Part shown: piece by piece, positions 25,513-34,535 of the stretch
Numbering within the stretch: position 1 is the stretch's first letter
Layout: every line of letters starts with the position of its first letter
Assembly: GCF_025725645.1 (NCBI RefSeq)
Contig: NZ_CP107007.1
Span: forward strand, 1,364,001-1,428,000
DNA length: 64,000 nt
Reading direction: 5' to 3'
Source of the DNA: Halomonas sp. GD1P12
GTDB lineage: Bacteria > Pseudomonadota > Gammaproteobacteria > Pseudomonadales > Halomonadaceae
Translations under genes and position numbers: made by a program
Notes under the pieces: generated by a model
The model's input: the letters and a program-made list of their open reading frames with translations, nothing else
Told to the model about the DNA's origin: nothing
Databases searched by the model: none

Positions 25513-26231
25513 TCGCTCACCTTCACGCTCTGGTATCGGGCAAGCAGCACTGCGACGCCCCCACCGGTCAGTGCCCCTACCATGACGTGAAGAAAGGGCG
25601 GCAGCCACCAGTACGCCAAAAGCGCGCTAGTGCCCGCCGCAAGCCAGGGCAGCACCATGAACGCTCGCGGCCGATTGCCGATCACGATCACCAGCAGAAA
25701 GCAGAGCATGATCATATCCAGCCCGAAGCGCTCCGGGTGAGTGATGCCACCGCCGAACACGAGCCCCACGCCGGTTCCCAGCACCCAGGCCGCCCAAAGC
25801 GCAATACCGCCGCCCAGCAAAATACCGACATTGCGCTCGCCCTGGTGGTATTTGGAAAGCGCCAGCGCCCAGTTCGAATCCGTCACCAGGAAAATGACCG
25901 CAAACCGCTGCCGGCGCGGTAAAGGCGCAAGCCAGGGGTAGAGCGAGGCGCCCATCAGCATGTGCCGAGTGTGAATCGCAAGTGTCGTACCTGCCAGTGC
26001 CAGCAGCGGCAGCGGCGCTTGCCAAAGTTCCAGCGCGGCGAATTGCGAGGGGGCGGCGAACACCAGCGCGCTCATCGACATCGCCTGCCATGCGGCCAGG
26101 CCATGGTGTGAGGCCGCTACGCCAAAGGCAAGCCCAAAGGCGATAGTGAAACACGCCAGCGGCAGCATCAGGCGGATGCCTTGCCACGTACCGGCGATAT
26201 CGAGCGTTGTCTCGTTTTGTTGACCCATCAT
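25509..26231 (-). CDS. azlC: AzlC family large subunit of a branched-chain amino acid exporter
   Basis: A 240 aa membrane protein with the AzlC pattern: an N-terminal GIRLMLPLACFTIAFGLAFGV, then SALVFAAPSQFAALELW, and IHTRHMLMGASLYPWL. About six helices are visible. It is the first gene of a two-gene operon with azlD, divergent from the TRAP operon. The start has two adjacent in-frame ATGs (26231 and 26228). Confidence 0.88.
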   Translation of the reverse strand: MMGQQNETTLDIAGTWQGIRLMLPLACFTIAFGLAFGVAASHHGLAAWQAMSMSALVFAAPSQFAALELWQAPLPLLALAGTTLAIHTRHMLMGASLYPWLAPLPRRQRFAVIFLVTDSNWALALSKYHQGERNVGILLGGGIALWAAWVLGTGVGLVFGGGITHPERFGLDMIMLCFLLVIVIGNRPRAFMVLPWLAAGTSALLAYWWLPPFLHVMVGALTGGGVAVLLARYQSVKVSE

Positions 26232-26267
26232 GGATTTACCGGCAATGAGAGAGATTTTTCAGTAAAA

Positions 26268-26287
26268 AACAAACAGGCCTGCTTGTT
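26268..26287. promoter_or_regulatory. 20 bp palindrome, candidate TetR operator
   Basis: AACAAACAGG followed by CCTGCTTGTT is a palindrome with one mismatch between arms, lying between the divergent azlC and dctP starts. The size and symmetry fit a TetR-family site, and a TetR gene is in the downstream operon. T-runs follow it, but no gene ends here, so a terminator is less likely. Confidence 0.5.
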
Positions 26288-26412
26288 TTTATTTTTACAT
26301 AAGTTTAGATTCGATAATGCATTAGCGCTTCAAAGTTTGAAACTTGCAAACGTTAAATACGTAATAACATAACATTAATAATGATGTTTAATTTGCTCCA
26401 GGAAACCTGACC

Positions 26413-27549
26413 ATGAACTTCAAACGCACATCACTCGCGGTGGCCGTTTCTGCATTCGTCCTGCCCGCTTTAAGCGTCACGGCCCAGGCTGAAACGTCTT
26501 TCATCGCTAACTCCTTTTACGATCAGCAGCACCCCCATTCACGCTACGGCTATATCGAGTGGGCGGAGATGGTCGAAGAGCTCTCCGGGGGAGAGCTGGC
26601 GCCCGAGGTTTATACCGGCACGGTGTTACTGGCCCCTCGCGCCAACCTTCAGGGTATTCAGGACAATATCGTTCAGGTCGCGCACCACGCCGCGATTTAT
26701 ACGCCGTCCGAAATGCCGGTCGCCAACGCCGTGCAGGAGCTTGGTTTCAACTACGCCGATCCGCTGGTGAGCATTCTCGCCGTGACCGACTTCAGCATGA
26801 ACAACCCCACGCAGCTGGCGGAGTGGGAAGATCTCGGTATCGTCTACCTGGGGGCCTACAGCACGCCGCCCTACGTCATGTTCTGCCGCGAGCCGGTGCG
26901 TAATCTCGAGGAGCTGCGCGGCAAGCGCATTCGCACCGCGGGTTCGACCGTATCAAATTGGGTGGAAGAGGCGGGTGGTACGCCGGTCAACGTGCCTTCC
27001 AGCGAAATGTACAGCGGTCTCGACCGCGGCTCGCTGGACTGCGCGACCAACGCGGCCAACGACCTGATCGACCGCTCGCTGTGGGAAGTGGCGGAGCACA
27101 CCACGCTTTTGCCCACTGGCATGTACTGGTCTGGCCCGCAGTGGGGCTTCAACGAAGGTTTCTGGGCCGGCTTGAACGATGAAGAGCGTGATGTCTTCAA
27201 ACAGGCCACCGCTCAGGCCATGACGCGCATGGTGGTTCAGTTCATCGCTGCCGCGGAGTCCGCCATCGAAGAGGCGAAAGAGCACGGCAACAACGTCTAC
27301 GAGCCGGAAGACGACCTGATGGCTTCCGTCGAAGCCTTCCGCGAAAAGGCGCTGTCCGGCGTTTACGACAAGGCGCGCGACGAGTACGGCGTGGAAGACC
27401 CCGAAGCGCTGATCGATGATTTCCTCGCCACCATTGACAAGTGGCAAACCCTGCTGGAAGGCGTCGATCGCACCGATGAAGAAGCGCTGGCCCAGCTTGC
27501 GATGGACGAAATCTACAGCAAGCTCCCGGCGGATTACGGTATTTATTGA
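26413..27549 (+). CDS. TRAP transporter substrate-binding protein (DctP type)
   Basis: Periplasmic binding protein of a tripartite ATP-independent transporter, 378 aa. A signal peptide (residues 1-26, ending TAQA) precedes a DctP-type fold with ELRGKRIRTAGSTVSNWVEE and DRGSLDCATNAANDL, the regions that usually carry the substrate-contacting Arg and Asn. TRAP systems import organic acids and similar solutes with sodium. It is the first gene of the set dctP-tetR-dctQ-dctM-amidohydrolase. Confidence 0.9.
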   Translation: MNFKRTSLAVAVSAFVLPALSVTAQAETSFIANSFYDQQHPHSRYGYIEWAEMVEELSGGELAPEVYTGTVLLAPRANLQGIQDNIVQVAHHAAIYTPSEMPVANAVQELGFNYADPLVSILAVTDFSMNNPTQLAEWEDLGIVYLGAYSTPPYVMFCREPVRNLEELRGKRIRTAGSTVSNWVEEAGGTPVNVPSSEMYSGLDRGSLDCATNAANDLIDRSLWEVAEHTTLLPTGMYWSGPQWGFNEGFWAGLNDEERDVFKQATAQAMTRMVVQFIAAAESAIEEAKEHGNNVYEPEDDLMASVEAFREKALSGVYDKARDEYGVEDPEALIDDFLATIDKWQTLLEGVDRTDEEALAQLAMDEIYSKLPADYGIY

Positions 27550-27610
27550 TTTGACGTAGAGTGGCTTTTTTCAAGCCAGCCAATATCTACAAGATCGATA
27601 AGGGACCGTC

Positions 27611-28240
27611 ATGACGAAGCGACAGAATCAGGAAGAGCGTTCACGCAATACCCAGGCACGCGTGATGCAGGCAACGATCGAATGCGTGCTGGCCAAGGGC
27701 ATACGTGACACTTCGACTGTGGATGTCGCTCGTCAGGCCGGGGTCTCTCGAGGGGCGCTGGTGCATCACTACCCGTCGAAAACGCTGTTGATGCAGTCGG
27801 CGCTGGAGGATTTGCTCAACCGCGAGGTCGAAAGCGTTCGCCAACTGACGATCAGCGTGCGCGAGGGCAACTTCGATTTCGACAGCCTCTTGAGAGTACT
27901 TCATGAGCACTTCAAGGGGGATCTGTACATGGTGACGCTGGAGTATCTGAGCGCCGCGCGTACCGATCCCGACATCATGAAAGTGCTCATTCCCCTTGCA
28001 GCCAGGTTCAACGGTTCGTTGGAAGCCATCTGGGAACAGCTGGTGGCAAGCTCTCGGCATACGTCGCGGCAAAACCGCGTGGCGCTGAACGCCACGCTTT
28101 GCATGATGCGCGGTATGGGCGCGCAAAGCATATGGCGCGACGACCCGGAGCTTTACCACGACATGCTGATTTTCTGGAGGGATGCCCTCATCGAGCTTGG
28201 CTTTTCATCTTCCCAGGCTATGACAAGAGAAACTGTATGA
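27611..28240 (+). CDS. TetR family transcriptional regulator
   Basis: A 209 aa regulator. The N-terminal HTH is at about residues 30-60 (TSTVDVARQAGVSRGALVHHYPSK). The C-terminal ligand-binding helical domain follows, with ALNATLCMMRGMGAQSIWRDDPELYHDMLIFW resembling the TetR_C group. It lies inside the TRAP operon and overlaps dctQ by 4 bp, so it is made together with the transporter. The palindrome at 26268-26287 is its candidate operator. Confidence 0.88.
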   Translation: MTKRQNQEERSRNTQARVMQATIECVLAKGIRDTSTVDVARQAGVSRGALVHHYPSKTLLMQSALEDLLNREVESVRQLTISVREGNFDFDSLLRVLHEHFKGDLYMVTLEYLSAARTDPDIMKVLIPLAARFNGSLEAIWEQLVASSRHTSRQNRVALNATLCMMRGMGAQSIWRDDPELYHDMLIFWRDALIELGFSSSQAMTRETV

Positions 28241-28737
28241 TCGCGCGCATCGTTGAATCCTTGAGTCAATGGGTCGCCAAAAGCGCGCTGGTGCTGGCCG
28301 CGCTGTTTCTGATCCTGATGGCGCTTCACGTCACGCTGGACGTAGCGCTTCGCTTTTTCTTCGGCAAGTCCTTCACCGGTACCCTCGAGTTCGTCTCGTT
28401 CTATTACATGGTCGCGGTGGTCTTTCTGCCGATTGCCTACGTCGAGCTTCAGCGCGAGCACATCAGCGTCGATGTCGTGGTGGGGCGCCTGCCTGCCCGC
28501 GTGCAGCTGGCGTTCTACCTGTTCGCAGGCGCTTTGGGGTTGGTCTATTTCGGCATGCTTTGCTACCAGAGCTACCTGGACGCACTGCGGGCCACCCTGC
28601 GCCAGGAAACCGCCATGGCCAACTTCACGTTCTACCTGTGGCCCAGCCGCTGGGCGCTGCCGGCCGGCTTCGCCGCCATGTGCCTGGCCATTCTCGCCAA
28701 CATGATCAAGGCAGTGCGACTGCGCCAAGCCCTGTAG
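28237..28737 (+). CDS. TRAP transporter small permease (DctQ type)
   Basis: A 166 aa protein with four membrane helices (about 13-35, 48-66, 86-108 and 130-152), and the DctQ-type segments LDVALRFFFGKSFTGTLE and LQREHISVDVVV. It forms the membrane part of the transporter with the large permease. The ATGA overlap with the TetR gene shows tight coupling. Confidence 0.88.
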   Translation: MIARIVESLSQWVAKSALVLAALFLILMALHVTLDVALRFFFGKSFTGTLEFVSFYYMVAVVFLPIAYVELQREHISVDVVVGRLPARVQLAFYLFAGALGLVYFGMLCYQSYLDALRATLRQETAMANFTFYLWPSRWALPAGFAAMCLAILANMIKAVRLRQAL

Positions 28738-28747
28738 GAGCAACCCC

Positions 28748-30055
28748 ATGAGTAATATCGAGATAGGCGTGGCAGGTATTGCCATCGCTTTGGCCTTGAT
28801 CGCCTTGAGGGTGCCCATCGGCATCGCCCTGGGGCTTGTGTCGATCATTGGTATCGGCGAAATGACCAGTATGCGCGTGGCTTGGGGCATGATTTCCGCC
28901 ACGCCGTTTGACTTCGCCGGTACCTGGGAGCTGACCGCCGCCCCCATGTTTTTGTTCATGGGCTATCTATGCACCACCACGAACATGACCCAGGGGCTTT
29001 TTCAGGCGATGCGGCTTTACCTGGCGCGCCTGCCCGGCGGGCTTGCGGTCTCCAGCGTCATGGCCTCGGCGTTTTTCGCCGCCGCCTCCGGTTCGAGTGT
29101 GGCCACTTCTGCTGCCATGTCGCGCATCGCCGTGCCGGAAATGCTCAAGCACAACTACGACAAGGGCCTGGCCACCGGCACCGTGGCGGCGTCGGGTACG
29201 CTTGGTTCGCTCATTCCGCCCAGCGTACTGCTGGTGCTCTACGGGGTGTACGCTCAGGTCTCAGTAGGCCAGCTGTTCATGGCGGGCTTTCTACCCGGCG
29301 TGCTGTCGGCGCTTCTCTACATCGCGATGATCATGGTGCGTACCAAGCTCAACCCGAGCCTGGCCGGGGATGCCAACGTGCGCTCGAGCTGGTCTGAAAA
29401 GTGGGAGGCGTTCAAGAACATCTGGCCGCTGCCGCTTCTGATCGCGCTGGTGCTCGGCGGTATCTTCACCGGCATCTTCTCGCCGACGGAAGCCGGCGCC
29501 GTGGGTACCACCATCGCAGCGGTCATTGCGCTGGCACGGCGCACGCTCACCGTTGCCGCCGTGCGCGAGGCGGTGACGCAAACGGCGGTGAGCACCGCCA
29601 GTATCTTCATCATTCTGATCGGCTCGCTCTTTTTCACCCGTTTTCTGGCGATGAGCGGCGTGCCCTCGGCGTTTTCCGAGCTGATTCTTGGCGTGAGCAC
29701 CGAGACCTGGTGGATCATTCTGGCCGTCGCCCTGATTTATCTGATTCTGGGCATGTTCATCGACTCGATCGGTCTTCTGCTTTTGACCCTGCCACTGATT
29801 CTGCCGCTGGTGGAAGGGGCGGATCTCAATCTGGTCTGGTTCGGCATCATCGTCGTCAAGCTTTTGGAGGTCGGGCTGGTCACACCGCCGATCGGTCTCA
29901 ACGTCTACGTCATCAAGGGGTCGCTGGGTAATAGCGTCAGCCTGAGCGAAGTCTTCAAGGGCGTGAGCTGGTTCATCGTCATGGACATCGTTGCGCTGCT
30001 GCTCATCGTGCTGATCCCCGCGCTGTCTCTTTATCTTCCGCAGAAAATGTTTTGA
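28748..30055 (+). CDS. TRAP transporter large permease (DctM type)
   Basis: A 435 aa, about twelve-helix protein of the DctM family (the sodium-coupled transport subunit). FAASGSSVATSAAMSRI, GTVAASGTLGSLIPPSVLL and LLEVGLVTPPIGLNVYV are typical. It lies 10 bp after dctQ with a Shine-Dalgarno (AGGAG) in the gap. Confidence 0.92.
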   Translation: MSNIEIGVAGIAIALALIALRVPIGIALGLVSIIGIGEMTSMRVAWGMISATPFDFAGTWELTAAPMFLFMGYLCTTTNMTQGLFQAMRLYLARLPGGLAVSSVMASAFFAAASGSSVATSAAMSRIAVPEMLKHNYDKGLATGTVAASGTLGSLIPPSVLLVLYGVYAQVSVGQLFMAGFLPGVLSALLYIAMIMVRTKLNPSLAGDANVRSSWSEKWEAFKNIWPLPLLIALVLGGIFTGIFSPTEAGAVGTTIAAVIALARRTLTVAAVREAVTQTAVSTASIFIILIGSLFFTRFLAMSGVPSAFSELILGVSTETWWIILAVALIYLILGMFIDSIGLLLLTLPLILPLVEGADLNLVWFGIIVVKLLEVGLVTPPIGLNVYVIKGSLGNSVSLSEVFKGVSWFIVMDIVALLLIVLIPALSLYLPQKMF

Positions 30056-30078
30056 CGCCTTCACTTCAAGGAACTTCC

Positions 30079-31305
30079 ATGTCTACGATTCGTTTCATCA
30101 ACGCTAACGTCATCGATTCCCGCGCCGGCAAAGTGCTGAAAAACCACGAGGTGCGTATCAAGGATGGCCGTATCGACGCGGTCAGCGCCTCACCGCTCGA
30201 AGGCAGCGACGACCAAATAATCGATGCCAAGGGCCACTACCTGATGCCGGGGCTCGTGGATTCCCACGTCCACGTCACCGCGATTACGCCGAACTTCGCG
30301 CTGCTGGGAACGCTGTCGCCGTTCTACGTTGGCGCCAAGTCGTCCGAGCTTCTGGAAGCCATGCTGATGCGCGGCTTCACCACCGTGCGCGACGCCGGCG
30401 GCGCGGATTACGGTTTGGCCAAGGCGGTGGACGAAGGTGCTTTGGCCGGGCCGCGGATCATGTACGCCGGGCGCGCGCTCTCCCAAACCGGCGGCCACGG
30501 CGACATGCGCGGGCCGGGCCAGCAAACGTTCGAAGGCTGCTTTTGCTGCGCCGGCCTTGGCCGCGTGTGCGACGGCGTAAGCGAAGTGCGCCAGGCCGCC
30601 CGCGACGAGATCCGCAAGGGCGCCACGCAGATCAAGATCATGGCCTCGGGCGGTGTGGCTTCACCCACCGACCGTATCGACAGCACCCAGTTCTCGCTGG
30701 AAGAGATCGATGCCATCGTCGAGGAAGCGACGGCCGCCAATATTCACACCATGGCCCACGCTTACACCGCTCGCGCCATCAACCGGCTGATTCCGCGCGG
30801 TGTGAAAACCATCGAGCACGGCAACCTGATGGACGAAGAGAGCTGCCGCCTGTTCATCGAGCACGACGCCTACCTGACGCCGACGCTGAGCACCTACGAC
30901 GCGCTGGCGCGCGAAGGGGTCGAGGCGGGCATGGCCGAAGAGCTGCAGCGCAAGGTGTTCGAAGTGCTCGAGGCCGGCGGCAAGGCGCTGAAAATGGCCC
31001 AGGAGCACGGTGTGAAGATGCTTTACGGCTCCGACCTGCTTGGCCGCATGCAGGTCCATCAGCTCAACGAGTTCCACCTGCGCAAGGACGTGGTGCCCGC
31101 CGACGAGCTGATCCGCGGTGCGACCAGTCACGCCGCGGATGCCTACGGCTGCGTGGGCGATTTCGGCGAGATCATTCCCGGCGCCCGCGGCGATGTCATC
31201 CTTCTCAAGAACAACCCGCTCGAAGACATCACCGTTCTGACCAAGCCCGATGAACAGCTCATGCTGATCATGAAAGGCGGCGTGGCGTACAAGAATACGC
31301 TCTAA
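30079..31305 (+). CDS. Amidohydrolase family enzyme of the TRAP operon
   Basis: A 408 aa metal-dependent hydrolase. The binuclear metal motif is DSHVHV (His63, His65). QIKIMASGGV holds a candidate carboxylated or catalytic lysine, HAYTARAIN and IEHGNLMD hold further histidines, and GSDLLG holds the final aspartate. It resembles the imidazolonepropionase-like/prolidase-like group, whose characterised members remove amino acids from peptides or acyl-amino acids. The genes upstream import an unknown solute, which this enzyme probably hydrolyses. The ATG at 30079 has AAGGAA before it. A terminator follows. Confidence 0.88.
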   Translation: MSTIRFINANVIDSRAGKVLKNHEVRIKDGRIDAVSASPLEGSDDQIIDAKGHYLMPGLVDSHVHVTAITPNFALLGTLSPFYVGAKSSELLEAMLMRGFTTVRDAGGADYGLAKAVDEGALAGPRIMYAGRALSQTGGHGDMRGPGQQTFEGCFCCAGLGRVCDGVSEVRQAARDEIRKGATQIKIMASGGVASPTDRIDSTQFSLEEIDAIVEEATAANIHTMAHAYTARAINRLIPRGVKTIEHGNLMDEESCRLFIEHDAYLTPTLSTYDALAREGVEAGMAEELQRKVFEVLEAGGKALKMAQEHGVKMLYGSDLLGRMQVHQLNEFHLRKDVVPADELIRGATSHAADAYGCVGDFGEIIPGARGDVILLKNNPLEDITVLTKPDEQLMLIMKGGVAYKNTL

Positions 31306-31321
31306 CCCCGCCAAGGGATTT

Positions 31322-31360
31322 AAAAAGCCGCCGACGCGATTTCGCGTCGGCGGCTTTTTT
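31322..31360 (+). terminator. Intrinsic terminator after the amidohydrolase gene
   Basis: Stem AAGCCGCCGACGCG with CGCGTCGGCGGCTT and a run of T; it closes the TRAP operon. Confidence 0.92.
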
Positions 31361-31528
31361 ATGTGTATCGGGCGACAATCCCCACGTGCTGATCGTCTAT
31401 ATACCTTCTTGCAGCGGGCAGGGCGCTGTGCCATAACATCAGACATCGCTAAACGTGACGCGCTGCCCGGGGCGCCGGTTAGCCATCACCCCACGACCTA
31501 CAACAACAGCCATCAGGGGATTACTGTC

Positions 31529-33370
31529 ATGCCAACGTTTCGCTACCGGCGCCTGGCGCTGAGTATACTCGTCGCCGCCAACGCCTTACCGCTCTCGGCG
31601 CTGGCCGCCAGCACGTTCGATGACTCCTTCAACGAGACCGTCTTTTTCGGCGATAGCCTGACCGACAGCGGCTACTACCGCGCCACCATCGGGCAGCTGC
31701 TGCCCATCCCGCCCGACCAGCTCGACCTCGTCGGCCGCTTTACCGATAACCCGGGGCCGGTGTGGGCTGAACACGTCGCCGCGCGCTACGACAGCAACGC
31801 CGCTCCCGCCAATGCCGGGGGCAATAACTACGCCGCCGGCGGGGCGCGGGTAGCCGCTTCTTCGAGCAGCCTGTTCGGCGCCGCGCCTTCGGTGAGCGAT
31901 CAACTGACAAGCTACCTGGCTTCGACCGGCGGCGTCGCCGACGGGGATGCGCTCTACGCCGTATGGGGCGGGGCGAACGATCTCTTTACCGTAAGCAGCG
32001 GGGCGGACGCCGCAAGCGTCATTGGCAATACGGCCGTAGCCACCGCCGGGCTCATCTCTACGCTGCAAGGCGCTGGCGCCCGCCACGTGCTGCTTTTTAA
32101 CGTGCCCGACCTTGGCCTGACGCCGCGCTTCAACGGCGACCCGGCTACCCGCGCCGGTGCCACCGCGCTTGCCCGGCAATACAACGAGACACTTTATACC
32201 GCCGTGGCGGCAAGCGACGCGGAGGTGATCCCGGTCGATACCTTCGCACTTCTGCAGGAGGTCGCTGCCGCGCCCGGCGCCTACGGGTTTACCAACGTCG
32301 TTGATCCCGCCTGCACCCTGCCGCTGCCGCTTTGTAACCAGGCGACGCTGGTCGCGCCGAATGCCGGCGAACGTTACCTGTTCGCCGACGAGATCCACCC
32401 CTCGAGTGCCACCCACCGCATCATCGGCGAAGCCGTGGTATCGCTGATCGAGGCGCCGCAGCTGCAGCAGCTGGTGACCCACTCGGCGGTGCTGGGTGGG
32501 CGAACCCGCGCCAACCGGGTCGCCGAGCACCTGAACGCCATACCGCTTGATAACGGCGTGCGCTGGTGGGGTGATCTTCGCGCCGAGCGCCAGCAGCCGG
32601 GTTCGAGCGATTTGTATGATGCCAATACGCCGTCGGGGCTTCTTGGCGTGGACTGGTACCAGGACGGCGTCGTGCTGGGCGGGTTCGCCGGCTACGGCGA
32701 TCAGGACGCCGACTTTGGCGGCGGTCGCGGAAGTTTTCAGCAACAGGCGTCGACGCTTGGACTGTTCACCGGCTGGTACACCGACAGCGCCTGGGCCAAC
32801 GCTCAGCTGAGCTACAGCTGGCTCGATGTCGATACCGACCGCGACGTTCAGCTGGGCAGCGCCACTCGGCGCCACAGCGGGTCCACGCAGGGTAACAACC
32901 TGACGGCGGCAGTGAACGCCGGCGTCGATGTAAGCGCCTTCTCCGTTGCCGGAAGCGATATCAAAACCGGCCCCATCGCCGGGCTGACCTGGCAGCGCGT
33001 CGAGCTCGACGGGTTCGATGAAACCGAACGCTCCTCGACGGCGCTTGCGTACCCCGACCGGGACGTCGATTCGCTCATCGGGCGGCTTGGCTGGCAGGTT
33101 CGGCGCGACGGGGCGACGTTCAACCCCTACCTGCAGGTGAGCTACAGCCGCGAATTCGAAACGAGCGACGCTGGCCGCGCCACGCTGCAAACCCTGCCAC
33201 AGCTGGGCGATTACCGCGCGCCCCGGCTCGATCTTGACCGCGATTACGTCGAACTCGATGTGGGGGCTCGCGCAACGCTTGGCGGTTTCGACGCTCAGAT
33301 TGGCGCCAACGTCGATGTCGAAGACGCTGACAGCAGCGCGCTATTCTTGAGTTTGGGTAAGCGATTCTAA
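31529..33370 (+). CDS. GDSL/SGNH esterase autotransporter
   Basis: A 613 aa surface protein. A signal peptide (residues 1-27, ending LAA) is followed by an SGNH hydrolase domain to about residue 345: FFGDSLTDSGYY with nucleophile Ser43 (block I), VWGGANDLF (block III) and ADEIHPSSATH (block V, Asp and His). A C-terminal autotransporter beta barrel (about 365-613) follows, ending with ALFLSLGKRF, whose terminal Phe is the outer-membrane signature. The family includes EstA of Pseudomonas, a lipid esterase shown on the cell surface. The ATG at 31529 precedes a clean signal peptide and is chosen over an upstream start at 31361 within the terminator. Confidence 0.9.
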   Translation: MPTFRYRRLALSILVAANALPLSALAASTFDDSFNETVFFGDSLTDSGYYRATIGQLLPIPPDQLDLVGRFTDNPGPVWAEHVAARYDSNAAPANAGGNNYAAGGARVAASSSSLFGAAPSVSDQLTSYLASTGGVADGDALYAVWGGANDLFTVSSGADAASVIGNTAVATAGLISTLQGAGARHVLLFNVPDLGLTPRFNGDPATRAGATALARQYNETLYTAVAASDAEVIPVDTFALLQEVAAAPGAYGFTNVVDPACTLPLPLCNQATLVAPNAGERYLFADEIHPSSATHRIIGEAVVSLIEAPQLQQLVTHSAVLGGRTRANRVAEHLNAIPLDNGVRWWGDLRAERQQPGSSDLYDANTPSGLLGVDWYQDGVVLGGFAGYGDQDADFGGGRGSFQQQASTLGLFTGWYTDSAWANAQLSYSWLDVDTDRDVQLGSATRRHSGSTQGNNLTAAVNAGVDVSAFSVAGSDIKTGPIAGLTWQRVELDGFDETERSSTALAYPDRDVDSLIGRLGWQVRRDGATFNPYLQVSYSREFETSDAGRATLQTLPQLGDYRAPRLDLDRDYVELDVGARATLGGFDAQIGANVDVEDADSSALFLSLGKRF

Positions 33371-33408
33371 TTCGGCAGGTTCTCGCGCTCAGTGTATTCA
33401 AGCGCCAC

Positions 33409-33456
33409 GGCTACACCCCGCAGTACGGTTTAATCATCGCACGTCGGGGTGTAGCC
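33409..33456. repeat. Long inverted repeat, 12 bp arms
   Basis: GGCTACACCCCG (33409-33420) and its exact complement (33445-33456) with a 24-base loop, in the gap between the esterase gene and the split gene. There is no T-run on either side, so it is not a standard terminator. Confidence 0.5.
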
Positions 33457-33485
33457 ATTGGTACGCGGCAAAGTGAACCTACCGC

Positions 33486-34430
33486 TCATACCTTGATATC
33501 GATACTGACCGCGGCCGTAGCAGTATTGGCGGTTGAAGTCGGCAGCAGTTGGCCCAGGGTCGAGTAGAGCGCGTGAGATTCGGCCCTGGCAAGCGAATGG
33601 TCGACCTTCTCCATCTCTTCTTCGGCTTGTTTGAGCTCGCGGCGCGCTTCTTTTTCTTCCTTATTCAGGGAAAACTTCAGCTCGCTGGCCGCCTCCTGAA
33701 ACGCTTTTTTGGCATCGGTCAAAATCGAGCGCAGCGCGTGTTCGCTTGCGCTAATGGTTGGGGGGCGTTCGGTGCCTGGTAACGCGAAAGAGAGGGCCTG
33801 CGCCAACACATCCAACGGTGCGAGCGTATCCTTTGGCTCCTGCTCCTGCTCCTACTCCTGCGCTTCCAGTTGCTCGCTGTCGCTTGCGGGCTCCTCGGCG
33901 GTAGCCGCCTCGGCGCTTTCGAGCGTCGCGTTGGCGGCCTCGACACCGCGTTCGGCGCTGCTGGCCTCGCTTTGCGCGTTCGCGTTGAGCGGCGCCGATA
34001 CGCCGGCGTGACCGCCTTGGGCCGCGTTGACCGTGGGCGTCATGGTGGGGCCTGCGCTCGCGCCACCGCCACCGCCGCTTAGCTGACGCGCCGCCGCACC
34101 CAGCTCCCGGGCAATGGATTTGAGTTCGCTGGCCATCGCCTTGAGCTGCTCTGGCGAGGCAAAGCGCATCATCGCTTTCAGCGACTCCAGCCGCTGCTTC
34201 AAAAAGCCCACCTTTTGCGACGCATTCTGCATCGCCGATCCCCTGGGGCTTGGCAGCGACGCCAGCGCTTCGAATGCTTCTTTCTGTTTCTTGAGCCGTT
34301 TAGTCTGAGGGTCGTCCGTGCTGGGGGCGGCAACCGACAAGGGGTGGCCTGTTACCCGCGCCGCGCTCGGCCCAGAGGAGGGCTCACGGCGAGTATTGAC
34401 CATCATCAGGTTGGAAAATCCGATCTTCAT
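33486..34430 (-). pseudogene. Hypothetical helical protein gene split by an in-frame TAG
   Basis: Reading from the ATG at 34430 gives 192 codons, then TAG at 33854-33852, and then the same frame continues to a stop at 33486 with no other interruption (315 codons in total). The stop lies in a hexanucleotide run that encodes Glu-Gln repeats (GAG TAG GAG CAG GAG CAG), so CAG to TAG is the simplest explanation. The first part has a helical stretch (about 45-110) and a Gly/Ala-rich linker. The second part is a charged coiled coil (KEEKEARRELKQAEEEMEKV). No family was recognised. It could be a pseudogene, a sequencing error, or a gene now expressed as a shorter protein. Confidence 0.65.
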
Positions 34431-34535
34431 GGCCGATCCCTCATTTTTATTAATAGAATCTATCGACTATTCCGATGTTAACTTTAGTAAGATCAGAGCT
34501 AATCGTTTTTCCCACTGTCAGGGAGCTGGAAAGAT

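Noticed and set aside
33852..34430. The 192-codon frame considered as a complete separate gene and the 33486-33815 frame as a second gene.
   Set aside because: Both are in one frame and only a TAG in a Glu-Gln repeat divides them; the second has no Shine-Dalgarno and only a TTG start.
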